From Sipunculus nudus (lineage: Eukaryota; Annelida; Sipuncula; Golfingiida; Sipunculidae), in NCBI GenBank assembly GCA_026874595.1, contig CM049307.1, forward strand, positions 62,216,370 to 62,280,369: a stretch of DNA of 64,000 bases, given 5' to 3'. A program made the position numbers and the translations under genes. Each line of letters starts with the position of its first letter. The stretch's first letter is position 1. Under the pieces are notes generated by a model, which saw only the letters and a list, made by a program, of their open reading frames with translations, did no database searches and had not been told where the DNA came from. Shown in pieces: positions 11,040 through 21,842 of this stretch.

Positions 11040-12620
11040 TACAATGTTTAGATGCAGAATTCCCAGATTATTGGAACTATATCTTTCAACTGTTTGAAAA
11101 AACTTGGTTTGCATTTTAAGCAAATCGGGATTATCATAAGGTCACATGTGAACTGCTGCGCCTTCATTTTTGGTTGACCTCTGACCTTTCCTTGCTGCCC
11201 AGTGTCCATTTGTGCATCTATTTCCACACATAAACCCACATATCTCGGGAACCGTTTGACCGATCAGGCTAAAAATTTTGCACAAATGTAGCCCTTTGAT
11301 AGCTTTATAACATACACTAAAAATGGTGGCGCCACCTGCAACCTTTTTTGCACAGCGTCCATCTGTTCATTTGCCTTGGGATAATATTACTCATATCTCA
11401 GCAGTGGTTTGACTTATCCACCTGAAATTTTGCAGGTTTATACATCCTGAACAGCTTTCTTGATTTTATGACAGGTGGCGCCACCTACATTCACGTTTAC
11501 TCTGCAGACATCCAAGCTCATATCTCGGGAACCGTTTAACCGATTGGGCCAAAATTTTGCATGTGTATAGATCTCACATAGCTCTTCTTCATAGGCAAAA
11601 CTGGTGGTGCCACCTGCAACCACTTATGCACAGCGTCCATCTGTTCATCTGCCTGAGGTTAAAATCACTCATATCTCAGCAGTCGTTTGACTTTTCCACT
11701 TGAAATTTTGCAGGTATTTTACATCCTTGACAGCTTTCTCGATTTTATGACAGGTGGCGCCACCTACATTCACGTTTACTCTGCAGACATTCAAGCTCAT
11801 ATCTCTAGAACCCTTTGACCGATTGGGCCAAAATTTTGCTTGTGTATAGATCTCACATAGCTCTTCATCATAGGCAAAACTGGTGGCGCCACCTGCAGCC
11901 ACTTATGCACAGCGTCCATCTGTTCATCTGCCTTGGGATAAAATCACTCATATCTCAGCAGTGGTTTGACTTATCCACCTGAAATGTTGCAGTTTTATAC
12001 ATCCTGGACAGGTTTCTCGATTTTATGACAGGTGTCGCAACCTACATTCACGTTTACTCTGCAGACATCCAAGCTCATATCTCGGGAACCGTTTGACCGA
12101 TCAGGCCAAAATTTTGCATGTGTATAGATCTCACATAGCTCTTCATCATAGGCAAAACTGGTGGTGCCACCTGCAACCATTTATGCACAACATCAATCTG
12201 TTCATCTGCCTTAGGTTAAAATCACTCATATCTCAGCAGTGGTTTGACTTATCCTCCTGAAATTTTGCAGGTATTTTACATCCTTGACAGCTTTCTCGAT
12301 TTTATGACAGGTGTCGCCACCTTCATTTAAGTTTACTCTGCATACATCCAAGCTCATATCTCGGGAACCGTTTGACCGATTAGGCCAAAATTTTGCATGT
12401 GTATAGATCTCACATAGCTCTTGGCGCCACCTGCAACCACTTATGCACAGCATCCATCTGATGATCTGCCTTGGGATAAAATCACTCATATCTCGGCAGT
12501 GGTGTGACTTATCCACCTGAAATTTTGCAGGTTTATACATCCTGGACAATTTTCTCGATTTTATGACAGGTGGCACCACCTACATTCACGTTTAAGCTGC
12601 AGACATCCATGCTAATATAT
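11040..12620. repeat. ~278-bp tandem repeats containing GGTGGCGCCACC palindromes
   Basis: Landmark GGTGGYGCCACCTGCA occurs at about 11325, 11603, 11882, 12160 and 12421 (the last unit shortened). Each unit also has a second palindromic AGGTGGCGCCACCTACATTC and the motif ATCTCGGGAACCGTTTGACC. The repeated minus-strand ORFs in this interval derive from it. Confidence 0.9.
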
Positions 12621-13640
12621 GCAACACACCACGCTCTATTCCCCTTGCCACTTAATCCATGCCTCACTTCACCCGTCCCACTCTGATTTCTGCGGATACA
12701 CATAGTGGCTTGTCGACTACCCATATTCTGGTTTTAAAATGTCCTAGTCCGAAACTTGCAGGTCAGAAAAGTCCATTTTGCTGAAATCATAATGACTAAG
12801 GTAGATATGCAGGACTTAGGAGGATCAATATTAAATTTTAAAAATAAACCGCCATTCATACTCCTAAACTTTGCACAGGTTCGCATTAGGCCTGTAGGCC
12901 TTGTTTTATTTCATTTTGACTGTTTTCGCTACATCTCAAATACGACTTATTTGCAAATATGGACCTTTGGTCGGATTAATTACAGGTGAGAGATTTCAAC
13001 CTGATATTGAATTTTGACCTTGACCTTGACCTGCGTTGTTAAGCACGGTAGGAGTTGTAAAGCCTTTACTGGTATTAGACCCTGAAACATATTATGAAGC
13101 ATATTGATTGGCAAAGCGTTTTAAGACTTATCACACTGACCATCCTGCAAAAAGCTCAGGTATAACAAATAATAAAAATAGTAGCCTGGTTTAAAGAATT
13201 CCTAATGTTTAATGCATTTGAATTCCGACCCGAAAGTATTTGAATTATTCCTGGCCTCGTGCATATGAAACATGAAACCCTTGGGGTTCAGTAATTACAT
13301 TTGGTACATGCATCATTAAGTAGACATGCAAAATTTTGTTGCAAAAGCCTTGTCGAAAAAAGTTGGTCACTGGTGTAGCGTTTCACAGCTTACTCCCGGT
13401 TACTTGAAACGGGATTAGACAAATGGGTGTAGGATTAAATCTATTTCAGATTATCCCTAACTTAAATTGAGTTTCATCCTATTCCCAATGATTTCAGATT
13501 CCCTTCCAAAACGCCAACTGTTTAACTGGCTTGATATGTGTCATGCTTTCTTCAGAAGATGCTCACAGGACGTCAGTTTTTTTACATATGCGCCTGCACT
13601 ATAAAGGGTGGACTGTATGAGAGGGACACACTGTTTCTTC
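12621..13640. other. no gene seen
   Basis: Unremarkable AT-rich sequence with one 77-codon chance ORF. Confidence 0.55.
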
Positions 13641-13643
13641 CAC

Positions 13644-13790
13644 TGACGGATCCAGGATTTAGGAAAAGAGGGGTCCGACCCTGGAGAACTAAAGAAAACC
13701 CTAAAAAATATCACTATGTTCTGAAATGGAGTGGTCCAAAATATGCAAAATATGGGCTGAAACCACAGGCGCTGGATTCCTATTTATAAT
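13644..13790. repeat. SINE-like dispersed repeat copy
   Basis: GATCCAGGATTTAGGAAAAG, GGGGTCCGACCCTGGAGAAC and TAAAGAAAACCCTAAAAAAT match the copy at 43.62 kb in the same order. Confidence 0.75.
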
Positions 13791-14037
13791 TAAGTCTTCA
13801 TATCTCCAATGTTCTTATAAATACTACGACGGACTCAGGTTAAACGACCAAATAATAATAACTTGTTATATGACAAGTGACAGCACGGTATGACCGTTTT
13901 ATTATTGGGTTGTTGGACCTGATTCCGTCCTAGATATTCTAAGAAATTAGAACAGGGTTACGCCCTGTTAACGTCCGGACTGCATAATGTGAAGGTCTCG
14001 AAAATGGAGAAATAAATGCGTAATAAATAGAAAACAA

Positions 14038-14356
14038 TACAGGTGGTGCCACCAGTCATCAGGAACTGATTAAATGTTTATGATCAATATACTCGGAAAG
14101 AATCATGACAAATAGGGTGTTAAATATTGAGATATAGGAGCTTTTGTATCAATTTTTTTTATTATTCTTGGGGACACAAATAGGCCAAATATCTCGGAGA
14201 ATACACATTATAGTGACCTTATTTCAAGTGGCCAAAGAGATATTTTATTGACCCCCTTTGATGTTAAGTTTGGAATTTCTAGGTCCAGTGGTTACAATCT
14301 GCGCCCTGTTAACGGACGGAGAGTGGAAAAAGAGTGATTGCTATAGGTCAGATTAC
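14038..14356. repeat. single copy of the 337-bp repeat family
   Basis: Starts ACAGGTGGTGCCACCAGTC and shares with 20.80-21.84 kb the ordered landmarks CAGGAACTGAT, TTTTTGTATCAA-like, TCTAGGTCCAGTGGTTAC, GCGCCCTGTTAACGGACGG and GTGATTGCTATAGGTCAG. It is interrupted at its tail by the foldback element. Confidence 0.75.
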
Positions 14357-14386
14357 TACGGTGGCTCGTATAGGACATGCACAAAA

Positions 14387-14653
14387 CTATTTTTATCTCG
14401 TTCCCACGAGATAGTATCTCGTTCCCACGCGTTAGTATCTCGTGGCCACGCGATAATTATCTCGTTCCCACACGTTAGTATCTCGTGGCCACGCGATAAT
14501 TATCTCGTTCCCACGCGTTAGTATCTCGTGGCCACGCGATAATTATCTCGTTCCCACGCGTTAGTATCTCGTGGCCACGCGATAATTATCTCGTTCCCAC
14601 GCGTTAGTATCTCGTGGCCACGCGATACATATCGCGTGGGAACGAGATAAATG
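14387..14653. repeat. 43-bp tandem repeats, left arm
   Basis: About four exact or near-exact 43-bp units (ATAATTATCTCGTTCCCACG plus CGTTAGTATCTCGTGGCCACGCG), preceded by shorter variants and ending in an inverted half-unit ATCGCGTGGGAACGAGAT. Confidence 0.93.
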
Positions 14654-14959
14654 TGGATAGACAATACAGTAAGACCTACATCTTAAATCCTTAAGGCATG
14701 TTTCTATACACTGAATGAAGACTATGGTCAATTATTTGCATGAATTTAGTGCGGGCTTAATATGCTGAGACCTGAAATGTTGGAACCGGGACTCGTACAA
14801 CACTCGTTTGCCATGTTTGTTTAGAGAATGTGTGAGCGGGTAAAGCCGGGGGGGGGGGGGGGGCTAGTTCGGGTAAAATATTTGTCATAATAAATGTTCA
14901 TAATATGTATTATCATTGGCGGCGAATCCAAATTTTCATTTGGGGGGCCAATAGTATAC

Positions 14960-14966
14960 CCAATAG

Positions 14967-15020
<54 letters not shown>

Positions 15021-15112
15021 AGTATATATATTATATATATTATATATACATATATATATATATTATATATATATTATTATTTATTTATATGTATATATAT
15101 ATTAATAAATAA
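14960..15112. repeat. interrupted (TA)n microsatellite
   Basis: Several TA runs with ATT and GT interruptions inside the foldback element. Confidence 0.95.
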
Positions 15113-15462
15113 GGGCCGTAGCCTGAAACAAATGGCGGCGGGGAGGGGGCGGATTTTGATGGGGGTAATCCCTGACGGGGGAGGGTGTGGGAGGGGGTCT
15201 CACCCTCCCAAGGTTTGAAAAATGTTGAAAAACTGTATGGATACTACTGCATTTTGATGCATTTTATTGGTCAATGCTTATTTAGTAAAACAGTATCTCC
15301 TTTTGGTGGGAGATTATTTGTTATTTGTCTGGCAATGGATTCATTTTCACACATGCAGAATATCAACTTCGCAGTATTTTTGTTCACCTCAAATCCCGGA
15401 GTCTGCAGCCCTGTATATATGGTACTCCAAGTACAGAGGGCGGGAAGCGCCCAAGCAGAAGA

Positions 15463-15463
<1 letters not shown>

Positions 15464-15543
<80 letters not shown>
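15464..15543. repeat. (TA)n microsatellite abutting a MITE
   Basis: About 40 pure TA units, ending exactly where the inverted repeat of the Tigger-like element begins. Confidence 0.97.
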
Positions 15544-15546
<3 letters not shown>

Positions 15547-16390
15547 AAACGCCTGCTAACGGCCACGCCTCAATAACGGTCAATACGTCTAGAACGGTCA
15601 GATTTTACGGTCTCGAATTTTCGCCCGTTATATATTTCATAATCATTTTGTTGTCAATTAAGGTAACTCCTCTGTTCCGTATTACGGTCAGGTTTCTCGG
15701 TCCCGCGGGCCGGGAAACGCCTCAATTACGGTCAGGGGCAGTGACTCCGTGACATGGGCTAAATCAAACGGCCACTTCTGACCTCAATATCATTACACAA
15801 GTGTCCACTCTCACATATTCCTGTCTGTTAATGAGTGGCTGGATAAAGGTAACCACTCGACCGTGACTGAGTTGTTTGACACATAGCCAACATCGTACTA
15901 CCCCACTCAGCCTCATTAGTATGCACAATTATAAGGCATGTGTTCCCACCTGCGTATATGTTTGGGAATCAGCCGGATCTTAATCAGGGTGTTTGTCATT
16001 TAATTAACGAATGACAACTAGCAGGTCCCGGTGGCAAACTGTTGATCTTTAAATTTTCTTTAATGTCCTTGTGAACACGTACATCAAACAAAAACAGTGC
16101 GGCAAACATCGCACAATTTACTCCTCCATGAACCATCTTTAATCAGATGTAAAGAGTGTATTCTGTGAATGCTCACATATTTCTGCTGATACTTCCGTTC
16201 TATTAGTATGCTTTGATGGATACAAAGAGCTTCTCAACATTTGTACTAATATTATTGATATACAACCGTTTGTGTTACATTTTAACCCCCCCCCCCCTCT
16301 ATCCTGGTCAAGTCCTGCATAACGGCCACTCCTGTATTAAGGCCACTTTCATCCAGTCCCGATGGTGACCGTAATGCAGGCGTTCTACTC

Positions 16391-16391
<1 letters not shown>
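15542..16391. mobile_element. Tigger/pogo-like MITE (~0.85 kb)
   Basis: Left end TAGTAAAACGCCTGCTAACG; the right end read in reverse is AGAGTAGAACGCCTGCATTACG. Both are followed by more 'ACGGTCA/ACGGCCAC' words, typical of pogo-superfamily (Tigger) termini, and both ends touch TA runs (the TA target of that superfamily). No transposase ORF, so non-autonomous. Nested inside the foldback element. Confidence 0.6.

Positions 16392-16445
<54 letters not shown>
16391..16445. repeat. (TA)n microsatellite
   Basis: Nearly pure TA run with one TACATA interruption, directly right of the MITE. Confidence 0.95.
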
Positions 16446-16450
<5 letters not shown>

Positions 16451-16879
16451 TGCAAATACCCAATAATAATAGAGTGGATGTTTTTATACCCATCATTATG
16501 TTGGGGGGGGGGGGGCTCGGCCCCCGCGGGCCCCCGCCGGTTTCGCCGCCTTTGATTACATAATTGAATTTTATTTCTTAGAAGGTAAAATACAAACAAG
16601 TGTTTCAATTTAATTCATATGTTTGGTATAGAAGGGTTTATATCACCCTTACCGTAAAACAAACTCAATACAGTTTTCCTTGAACAAATAAAAATGGGCT
16701 ATTTGAACCAACGCAATGAAATGTTGATTCAGCGCTATGAAAACTGCTGAAATTTACCTCAAAGCATTCCGCACAAACAATGAAATACATACAAACAATT
16801 TAAGCTACATCGACGCTCGATATAAAACAGACCACAGACATTCTTGTCATAATAAGGGCTTAAGCTAGCGCTAGCATGG

Positions 16880-17108
16880 CATACTACGCGTGGCCACGCG
16901 ATACTAACGCGTGGGAACGAGATACTATATATCTCGTGGGAATGAGATAATTATCGCGTGGCCACGCGATACTAACGCGTGGGAACGAGATAATTATCGC
17001 GTGGGAACGAGATAATTATCGCGTGGGAACGAGATACTATCTCATGGGAACGAGATAATTATCGCGTGGGAACGAGACACTATCGCGTGGGAACGAGATA
17101 AAAGGTAA
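16880..17108. repeat. 43-bp type tandem repeats, right arm (inverted)
   Basis: Units of CGCGTGGCCACGCGATACTA and ACGCGTGGGAACGAGATAAT, the inverse of the left array but more irregular. Includes the perfect palindrome CGCGTGGCCACGCG. Confidence 0.92.
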
Positions 17109-17144
17109 TTTTGTGCATGTCCTATACGAGCCACCGTAGATTAC

Positions 17145-17543
17145 TGTCAGAGACTGCGGAGATAAAAAGGGTGACGGTTGAAAAAGGGGAACCCCCCTGG
17201 TTCCTCCTCTGCAAAAGGTCACTCATAATAAAATCTGTGTCTCTCAGGTTGTGTGTTTATCAACAACAATAGTTTCACAATAACGACAAAACCAATCAAA
17301 ACTTGGTAGAATAAACAAATATTTTCAGGAAATTGTTTCAGCTTGTTAAAAATAGTTTGATAGATCACCGCTTGCCGCCCCAGCCAAGTCGACTGCAGAT
17401 GCGTCAGATATTCATATGCATATTTAAATATTGCATTTTTGGAATATTAGCCCCTCCATATAGACACAGTCCTAAGTGACAGCTGCTAATGGAAGCTGAT
17501 TCAGTGAAAAATTCGTTTTCTTTTTAATATATACAACATCACG

Positions 17544-17548
<5 letters not shown>
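17145..17548. other. no gene seen
   Basis: Flank of the foldback element; no supported feature. Confidence 0.5.

Positions 17549-17549
<1 letters not shown>

Positions 17550-17621
<72 letters not shown>
17550..17621. repeat. (TA)n microsatellite
   Basis: About 36 uninterrupted TA units. Confidence 0.97.
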
Positions 17622-17624
<3 letters not shown>

Positions 17625-17900
17625 CTTGCATCATGTCCCATCAAACAGACTAAAGTAACCAATATTCGCCATCGGAGATAATAAATATTATAAATAATAA
17701 TTTGCTTTTAAGAATTTAACCATTTGACATTTGGCATCTGAAACGCATCCATATCCAGATTGTTTCAATAATAAGAAACTATATGCTTTCGAGAAAACTT
17801 GACAGACAACATAATATTTAGCATGCATATATAGGGACACGGAATTATAAACAAAATGAAAGCGACTCTCCCACCCCCACACACGCCCACATTGATTTAA

Positions 17901-18141
17901 CAAAAATAATAAAAGGGGCCTCTCCACTTATTCGTTTTATATCAATTCTATTCACACACACTTAAATTAACAAAACCATTAACCTGCGACATATGATATT
18001 CATGTTTTGAGTTTATAACAAAAATAATAAAAGGGGTCTCTCCACTGAATCGTTTTCTATAAATGCTATTCACAAACACTTTAATCAACAAAAACAATTA
18101 ATCTACGAAATAAATATGATATTCATGTTTTGAATTTATAC
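17901..18141. repeat. ~118-bp tandem duplication
   Basis: Copies start at 17901 and 18019 with CAAAAATAATAAAAGGGG, TCTCCACT, TTCACA.ACACTT and ATATTCATGTTTTGA in the same order; clearly diverged. Confidence 0.85.
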
Positions 18142-18199
18142 TTTAAAAAGAGCAGAAGAATATTTTTAAATAAAAGGAAACGGAAAATGTACGCTTTTT

Positions 18200-18960
18200 T
18201 TAGTGGGCCCATAGAACTCCTGGCCCATTCGAGCCTTTAGGCCAAACAGATTAAAATATATATAAACCAGCTAATGCATTTTAAAACAAATGCGACTTAA
18301 TCCTCAAGCATTTTCTTATGTCCTTGGAAACTCCTTGGCCCGAGCCCCCATAGGTCGTTCGATCACTTCCAATTAAAATTCTATAATGTGACACCCAAGA
18401 AAAACGTTCCGCATTTACAAGCTTTTAATTAGGCCCTATAGGAGACTCGAGCCGGGTCCTTTTGAGCCCTCTTGATGAAAGATTTAGATTTATCCAAGAT
18501 AACACAAAAGTCAAAAAGGTTTCCTCATTTTAAGTATCTTCTAGTGTTCTATATATAGGCAACACCTGACAGGCCCCTTTAGAGAACTCCCCATACAGAA
18601 ACTATATTTACGCTTCTCAAAGGAAAATGTTACTTCTGCAATTTGGAGCATTTTCATGTCCCCTTATTTTAGACTTCTGCATTTTCCAACGTTTCATTTG
18701 GCCCTATGGTAAATTCATGGCCCTTAAGGCCCCTCTGGTCAATCCCGATTGAAAACTCATGCATTCCTAAATGACAAACTAGACTTCCGCATTTCTTGGG
18801 CATTTCTAGTACCCCACAACTATACCTTTTATAAGCTAAAATAAAATCTTAATAAGAATTCTACTTTTTCAAACATATTATCCTGTTCTAAGGAAAATTG
18901 CTGGTCGGCCTGGACCCCCTTTGGGCCGGCTGACACCCCCCCCCCCTTTATATAGGGCCC
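18200..18960. repeat. decayed repeat array with GGCCC blocks
   Basis: Recurring 'ggccc-ata-gaaactc-ggcccnnncgagcc' like segments near 18205, 18340, 18430, 18570 and 18700, spaced roughly 90-140 bp. May be an old extension of the 118-bp repeat to its left. Ends in a C run near 18940. Confidence 0.4.
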
Positions 18961-19329
18961 CGAGTCTATTCTAACCTAAACTGTGTAGACACACGACCCT
19001 TGCCACCAAACGCTGTCCACAGACAGATATTCTTCTTTTTTATCTCTTTTTCTTTTTTTTTGGGTGGAGGTAACCGCCTCATTTTTTTAATGCTTGCTTA
19101 ATTATGTAGTATATACTATATACATCTGCAGAGTTCCATTCCGGTTTCGGGGCTTATACCCGATTATCCTTGTGTCAACCAGGATCGGTGTACAGCTCCT
19201 TCGGGTCTAGGTTATATGTCATTCCCATTGCTGGGTCATAACACGGAGGAACCCCCGAAAGGGGCACTCATTATATTAGTGAAATACGACTGTTGGTCAG
19301 TCTTTTCATTAAGCCTGCAGAGCGTTCAC
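18961..19329. other. no gene seen
   Basis: No supportable feature apart from pyrimidine-rich simple sequence near 19030-19060. Confidence 0.5.
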
Positions 19330-19334
19330 CCTGG

Positions 19335-19410
19335 GTTGGGGCCGACCATGAGATTCGAACATACGATTTTTGAGTCCTGTGCTCTATCCCTGATCCACAA
19401 AAGCCGGTAT
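19335..19410 (-). repeat. tRNA-like SINE head or tRNA pseudogene
   Basis: On the minus strand TGGATCAGGGATAGAGCAC resembles a Pol III A box (TAGCTCAG..GGTAGAGC) and GTTCGAATCTC matches a B box (GWTCRANNC) about 30 bp on, followed by ATGGTCGGCCCC. The anticodon arm and acceptor stem pair poorly, so a functional tRNA is unlikely; a tRNA-derived SINE is more plausible. Confidence 0.5.
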
Positions 19411-20194
19411 ACAAACAGATTCTTGCCCGGCAGCTGTCCTCGCAGCACTTTCTTGTCGCATCCCCGCGTCCTCCACGTATGTGTACTTTCCTTAGTTTCT
19501 GGAAATCGATCATGGGGCTGTCATTTGAAATTATGGATATATACCTCAACTGATAATAAATATTATAGTTACACAGACAGGCGCATATAGGCGTGCACTG
19601 GATATTGGCATAAGGTGGCCTACAATGAAGCTGACACGGGGGGGGGGGGGTCGTTGGTAGGACTCCCTCTGAACACCGTGTGGATTTTTATTTCGAAGAG
19701 GGGGGAGGGGACTATATGTAGGAATTTTTTTTTATTTCAAATAAATATTTAACAACTCCTGTAAGCCTTATTTTTATAAACCAGGAAACCGAAATGAATG
19801 CAGTTTTAATGAGTTAAAAGTACATCAAAATGCATATCTTGTCTTTGATCATAAGAACTACACTACCGATCATTAGGTTATTGCAAGTCCTAAGTCATGT
19901 GATCAGAGAGGGTATATGCAAAGAGCAATCTTCCAGGATGTGGCAGTTTTTTTCCTTCTCAAGGTTACAAGCACGTATCAGAGCATGTACAAAGGCTGCA
20001 CAAGGGGGGTACGGTGTTCAGTGATCTCTCGCTTTGGTATTTTGTTCTACAAAGCGGAAAGAGACTTCAAATTGAGTATACGGCCCCGTATTATTTGGTG
20101 TAATCTCAGATGTACAAGGTGATTCTAATTTGGAACCAGGATATTAAAAATTCCCCAATTTGTAGCACACTGAACAACAGGTTTTACCTTCAGA
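19411..20194. other. no gene seen; 12-13 G homopolymer near 19640
   Basis: AT-rich with G-rich patches at 19638-19650 and 19700-19712. No supported exon. Confidence 0.5.
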
Positions 20195-20420
20195 AGGCAG
20201 AAGCAGATCCAGGGGAGGGGTCCAGTACCCCCCCCCCCCCCTCTTTTTCTGTCGCCGCAACCTTTTTTTAGGTATTCAGACCAAATGTTACGACCTAGAC
20301 CCCCCTTTTCCAGACCTGAGGACCTTTCTTTTAGTTTTTTATGAATCCTCCTGGGTTTGCCCGCCCCCCTTTCTTTTCCTAATTCCTTGAGCCACCTAAG
20401 GATGGAGTTGGAACATGACA
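20195..20420. repeat. C/G-rich SINE-like repeat
   Basis: Begins AGAAGCAGATCCAGGGGAGG, then GGTCC, a 14-C run and several CCCCCC.TTT blocks. AGATCCAGGG.GGGGTCC matches the start of the family at 13.6 and 43.6 kb. Confidence 0.55.
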
Positions 20421-20789
20421 AGATTTTAGAGGAGAGGAGTGCACTGGCATATAGAGTCCCATTAAACAGATCCTGGGACCGTTAAGATGATATAGAATTC
20501 ATGGATGGGGATAGCCCCTCCAAAATACTTGAAAATCAGACTGTAATGGTGCGATTTTGGGTGGTTTGAAAAGCAATTTGATGATTAAGCATTTATTTTT
20601 GTACTTAACAAGTGACCCATGGGTCATGACGCTCAGCTGACTGGGAAGAGATTTGCCAAAGGAAATTTTATCATATGAATGGTAGTATATACCCATTCAA
20701 CTGAGGCATTACACAGATGAACCAACAGGCCAAGATTGTGACTATATTTATATATCTCAAAAATAGAGAAAAAATGCATAAACTTTAAA

Positions 20790-21842
20790 AAAAATACAGG
20801 TGGTTCCACCAGTCTGCAGAAACTAATAAAACCACTTAATGGTCAATAACCATGCAAAGATTCATGGTGAACTCTGCATTAGTTGTTCAGATACTTCAGC
20901 TTTTGTATCAATTTTTCCATTATTCTGAGCTGTACTCTTGGAGTGCCATAGTTCAAAGGATATGGGTAACAGAGACCTAATTTCAGGTTTCCATGTAGAC
21001 TTTTCATACTCCCTGTGTATCAAGAATGAAGATTCAAGGTCCAGTCGTTAAGATTTGTGCCCTGTTGACAGATAACTACATCCTTAAAGGTCTCAAAAAT
21101 AGAGAAAAAAATTTGTAAAAAAAAAAAAAATACAGGTGGCGCCACCAGTCTGCAGACACTGATGAAACATCTCATGATCAATACGTATGCAAAAATCATG
21201 ACCATCAGTGATGTAGTTAATGAGATATTGAAGTTTTTGTATGAAATTTTTTAATATTCTTGGGGGTACTTTGAGGCCCCATAGCTTGAAGGATATGGGA
21301 AACAGAGACAAATTTCTTGTTTCCATGGGGACTTTTCATAGGTCTCTCAGTGTGTCAAGAATTAAGATTCTAGGTCCAGTCTTTACGAGTTGTGCCCTGT
21401 TAACAGATGTACACATTTTAAAAGGTCTCAAAAACAGAAAATAAAATTTGTAAAAAAATTGAAAAAAATACAGGTGGCGCCACCAGTCTGCAGGAAGTGA
21501 TGAAACTTCTCATGATCAATATGTATGCAAAAAATCATGACCATCAGTGATGTAGTTAATGAGATATTGAAGTTTTTGTATGAAATTTTTGAATATTCTG
21601 GGGGGTACTTTGAGGCCCCATAGCTCGAAGGATATGGGTAACAGAGACCTAATTTCTGGTTTCCAAGGAGATATTTTTAATGGACCTCTCAGAATGTAAA
21701 GTTACAAGATTCTAGTTCCAGTGGTTACGATTTGTGCCAGGTTAACGGACAGATGGACGGACAGACGGACGGACGGACAGACAGACGACATACAAAGAGT
21801 GATCGCTATAGCTCAGATGACTTACAGTCAGCTGAGCTAAAA
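20790..21842. repeat. ~337-bp tandem repeats (three units) with GACGGA microsatellite tail
   Basis: Units start at ACAGGTGG(C/T)(G/T)CCACCAG near 20798, 21134 and 21472 (spacing 336 and 338 bp). Each has CTGCAG.AACTGATGAAAC, CATGATCAATA, GATATTGAAGTTTTTGTATG and GGATATGGGTAACAGAGACC landmarks. The last unit runs into (GACGGACA)n at 21743-21786 and a tail GTGATCGCTATAGCTCAGAT. Same layout as the 1.15-kb element: core, microsatellite, tail. Confidence 0.9.

Larger units (their letters stand above)
10177..12620. mobile_element. dispersed element with a (CCGTC)n head and 278-bp tandem core
   Basis: Begins near GTGAGCTTATGCGATGGCGC, followed by a CCGTCC-rich microsatellite (about 10215-10265), a unique-looking segment, and from about 11.04 kb a tandem core. 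The head resembles the reverse complement of the tail of the repeat ending at 21.84 kb (TGAGCT..ATAGCGATCAC), so the two seem to be related families in opposite orientation. Microsatellite plus tandem core recalls the 1.15-kb element. No coding capacity. Confidence 0.55.
14357..17138. mobile_element. 2.8-kb foldback element with inverted tandem-repeat arms
   Basis: The outer 30 bp at 14357-14386 (TACGGTGGCTCGTATAGGAC...) and 17109-17138 are perfect inverse complements. Inside each end is an array of TATCTCGTTCCCACGCG / CGTGGCCACGCGATA units in opposite orientation. GATTAC stands directly outside both ends (14351-14356, 17139-17144), consistent with a 6-bp target-site duplication. Joining the flanks restores a tail like that of the repeat at 21.8 kb. 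No transposase is visible; it is probably non-autonomous. Confidence 0.75.

Noticed and set aside
11438-12724. Series of similar minus-strand ORFs (CRVNVNVGGATCHKIEKAV-like)
   Set aside because: They follow the 278-bp tandem unit and break at different positions in each unit; repeat-derived.
14387-14653. CRISPR-like array of 43-bp repeats
   Set aside because: Units are contiguous without unique spacers, in a eukaryotic genome, and belong to the foldback element.
15185-15752. Long ORFs with poly-IY stretches
   Set aside because: They translate the (TA)n microsatellite and its flanks.
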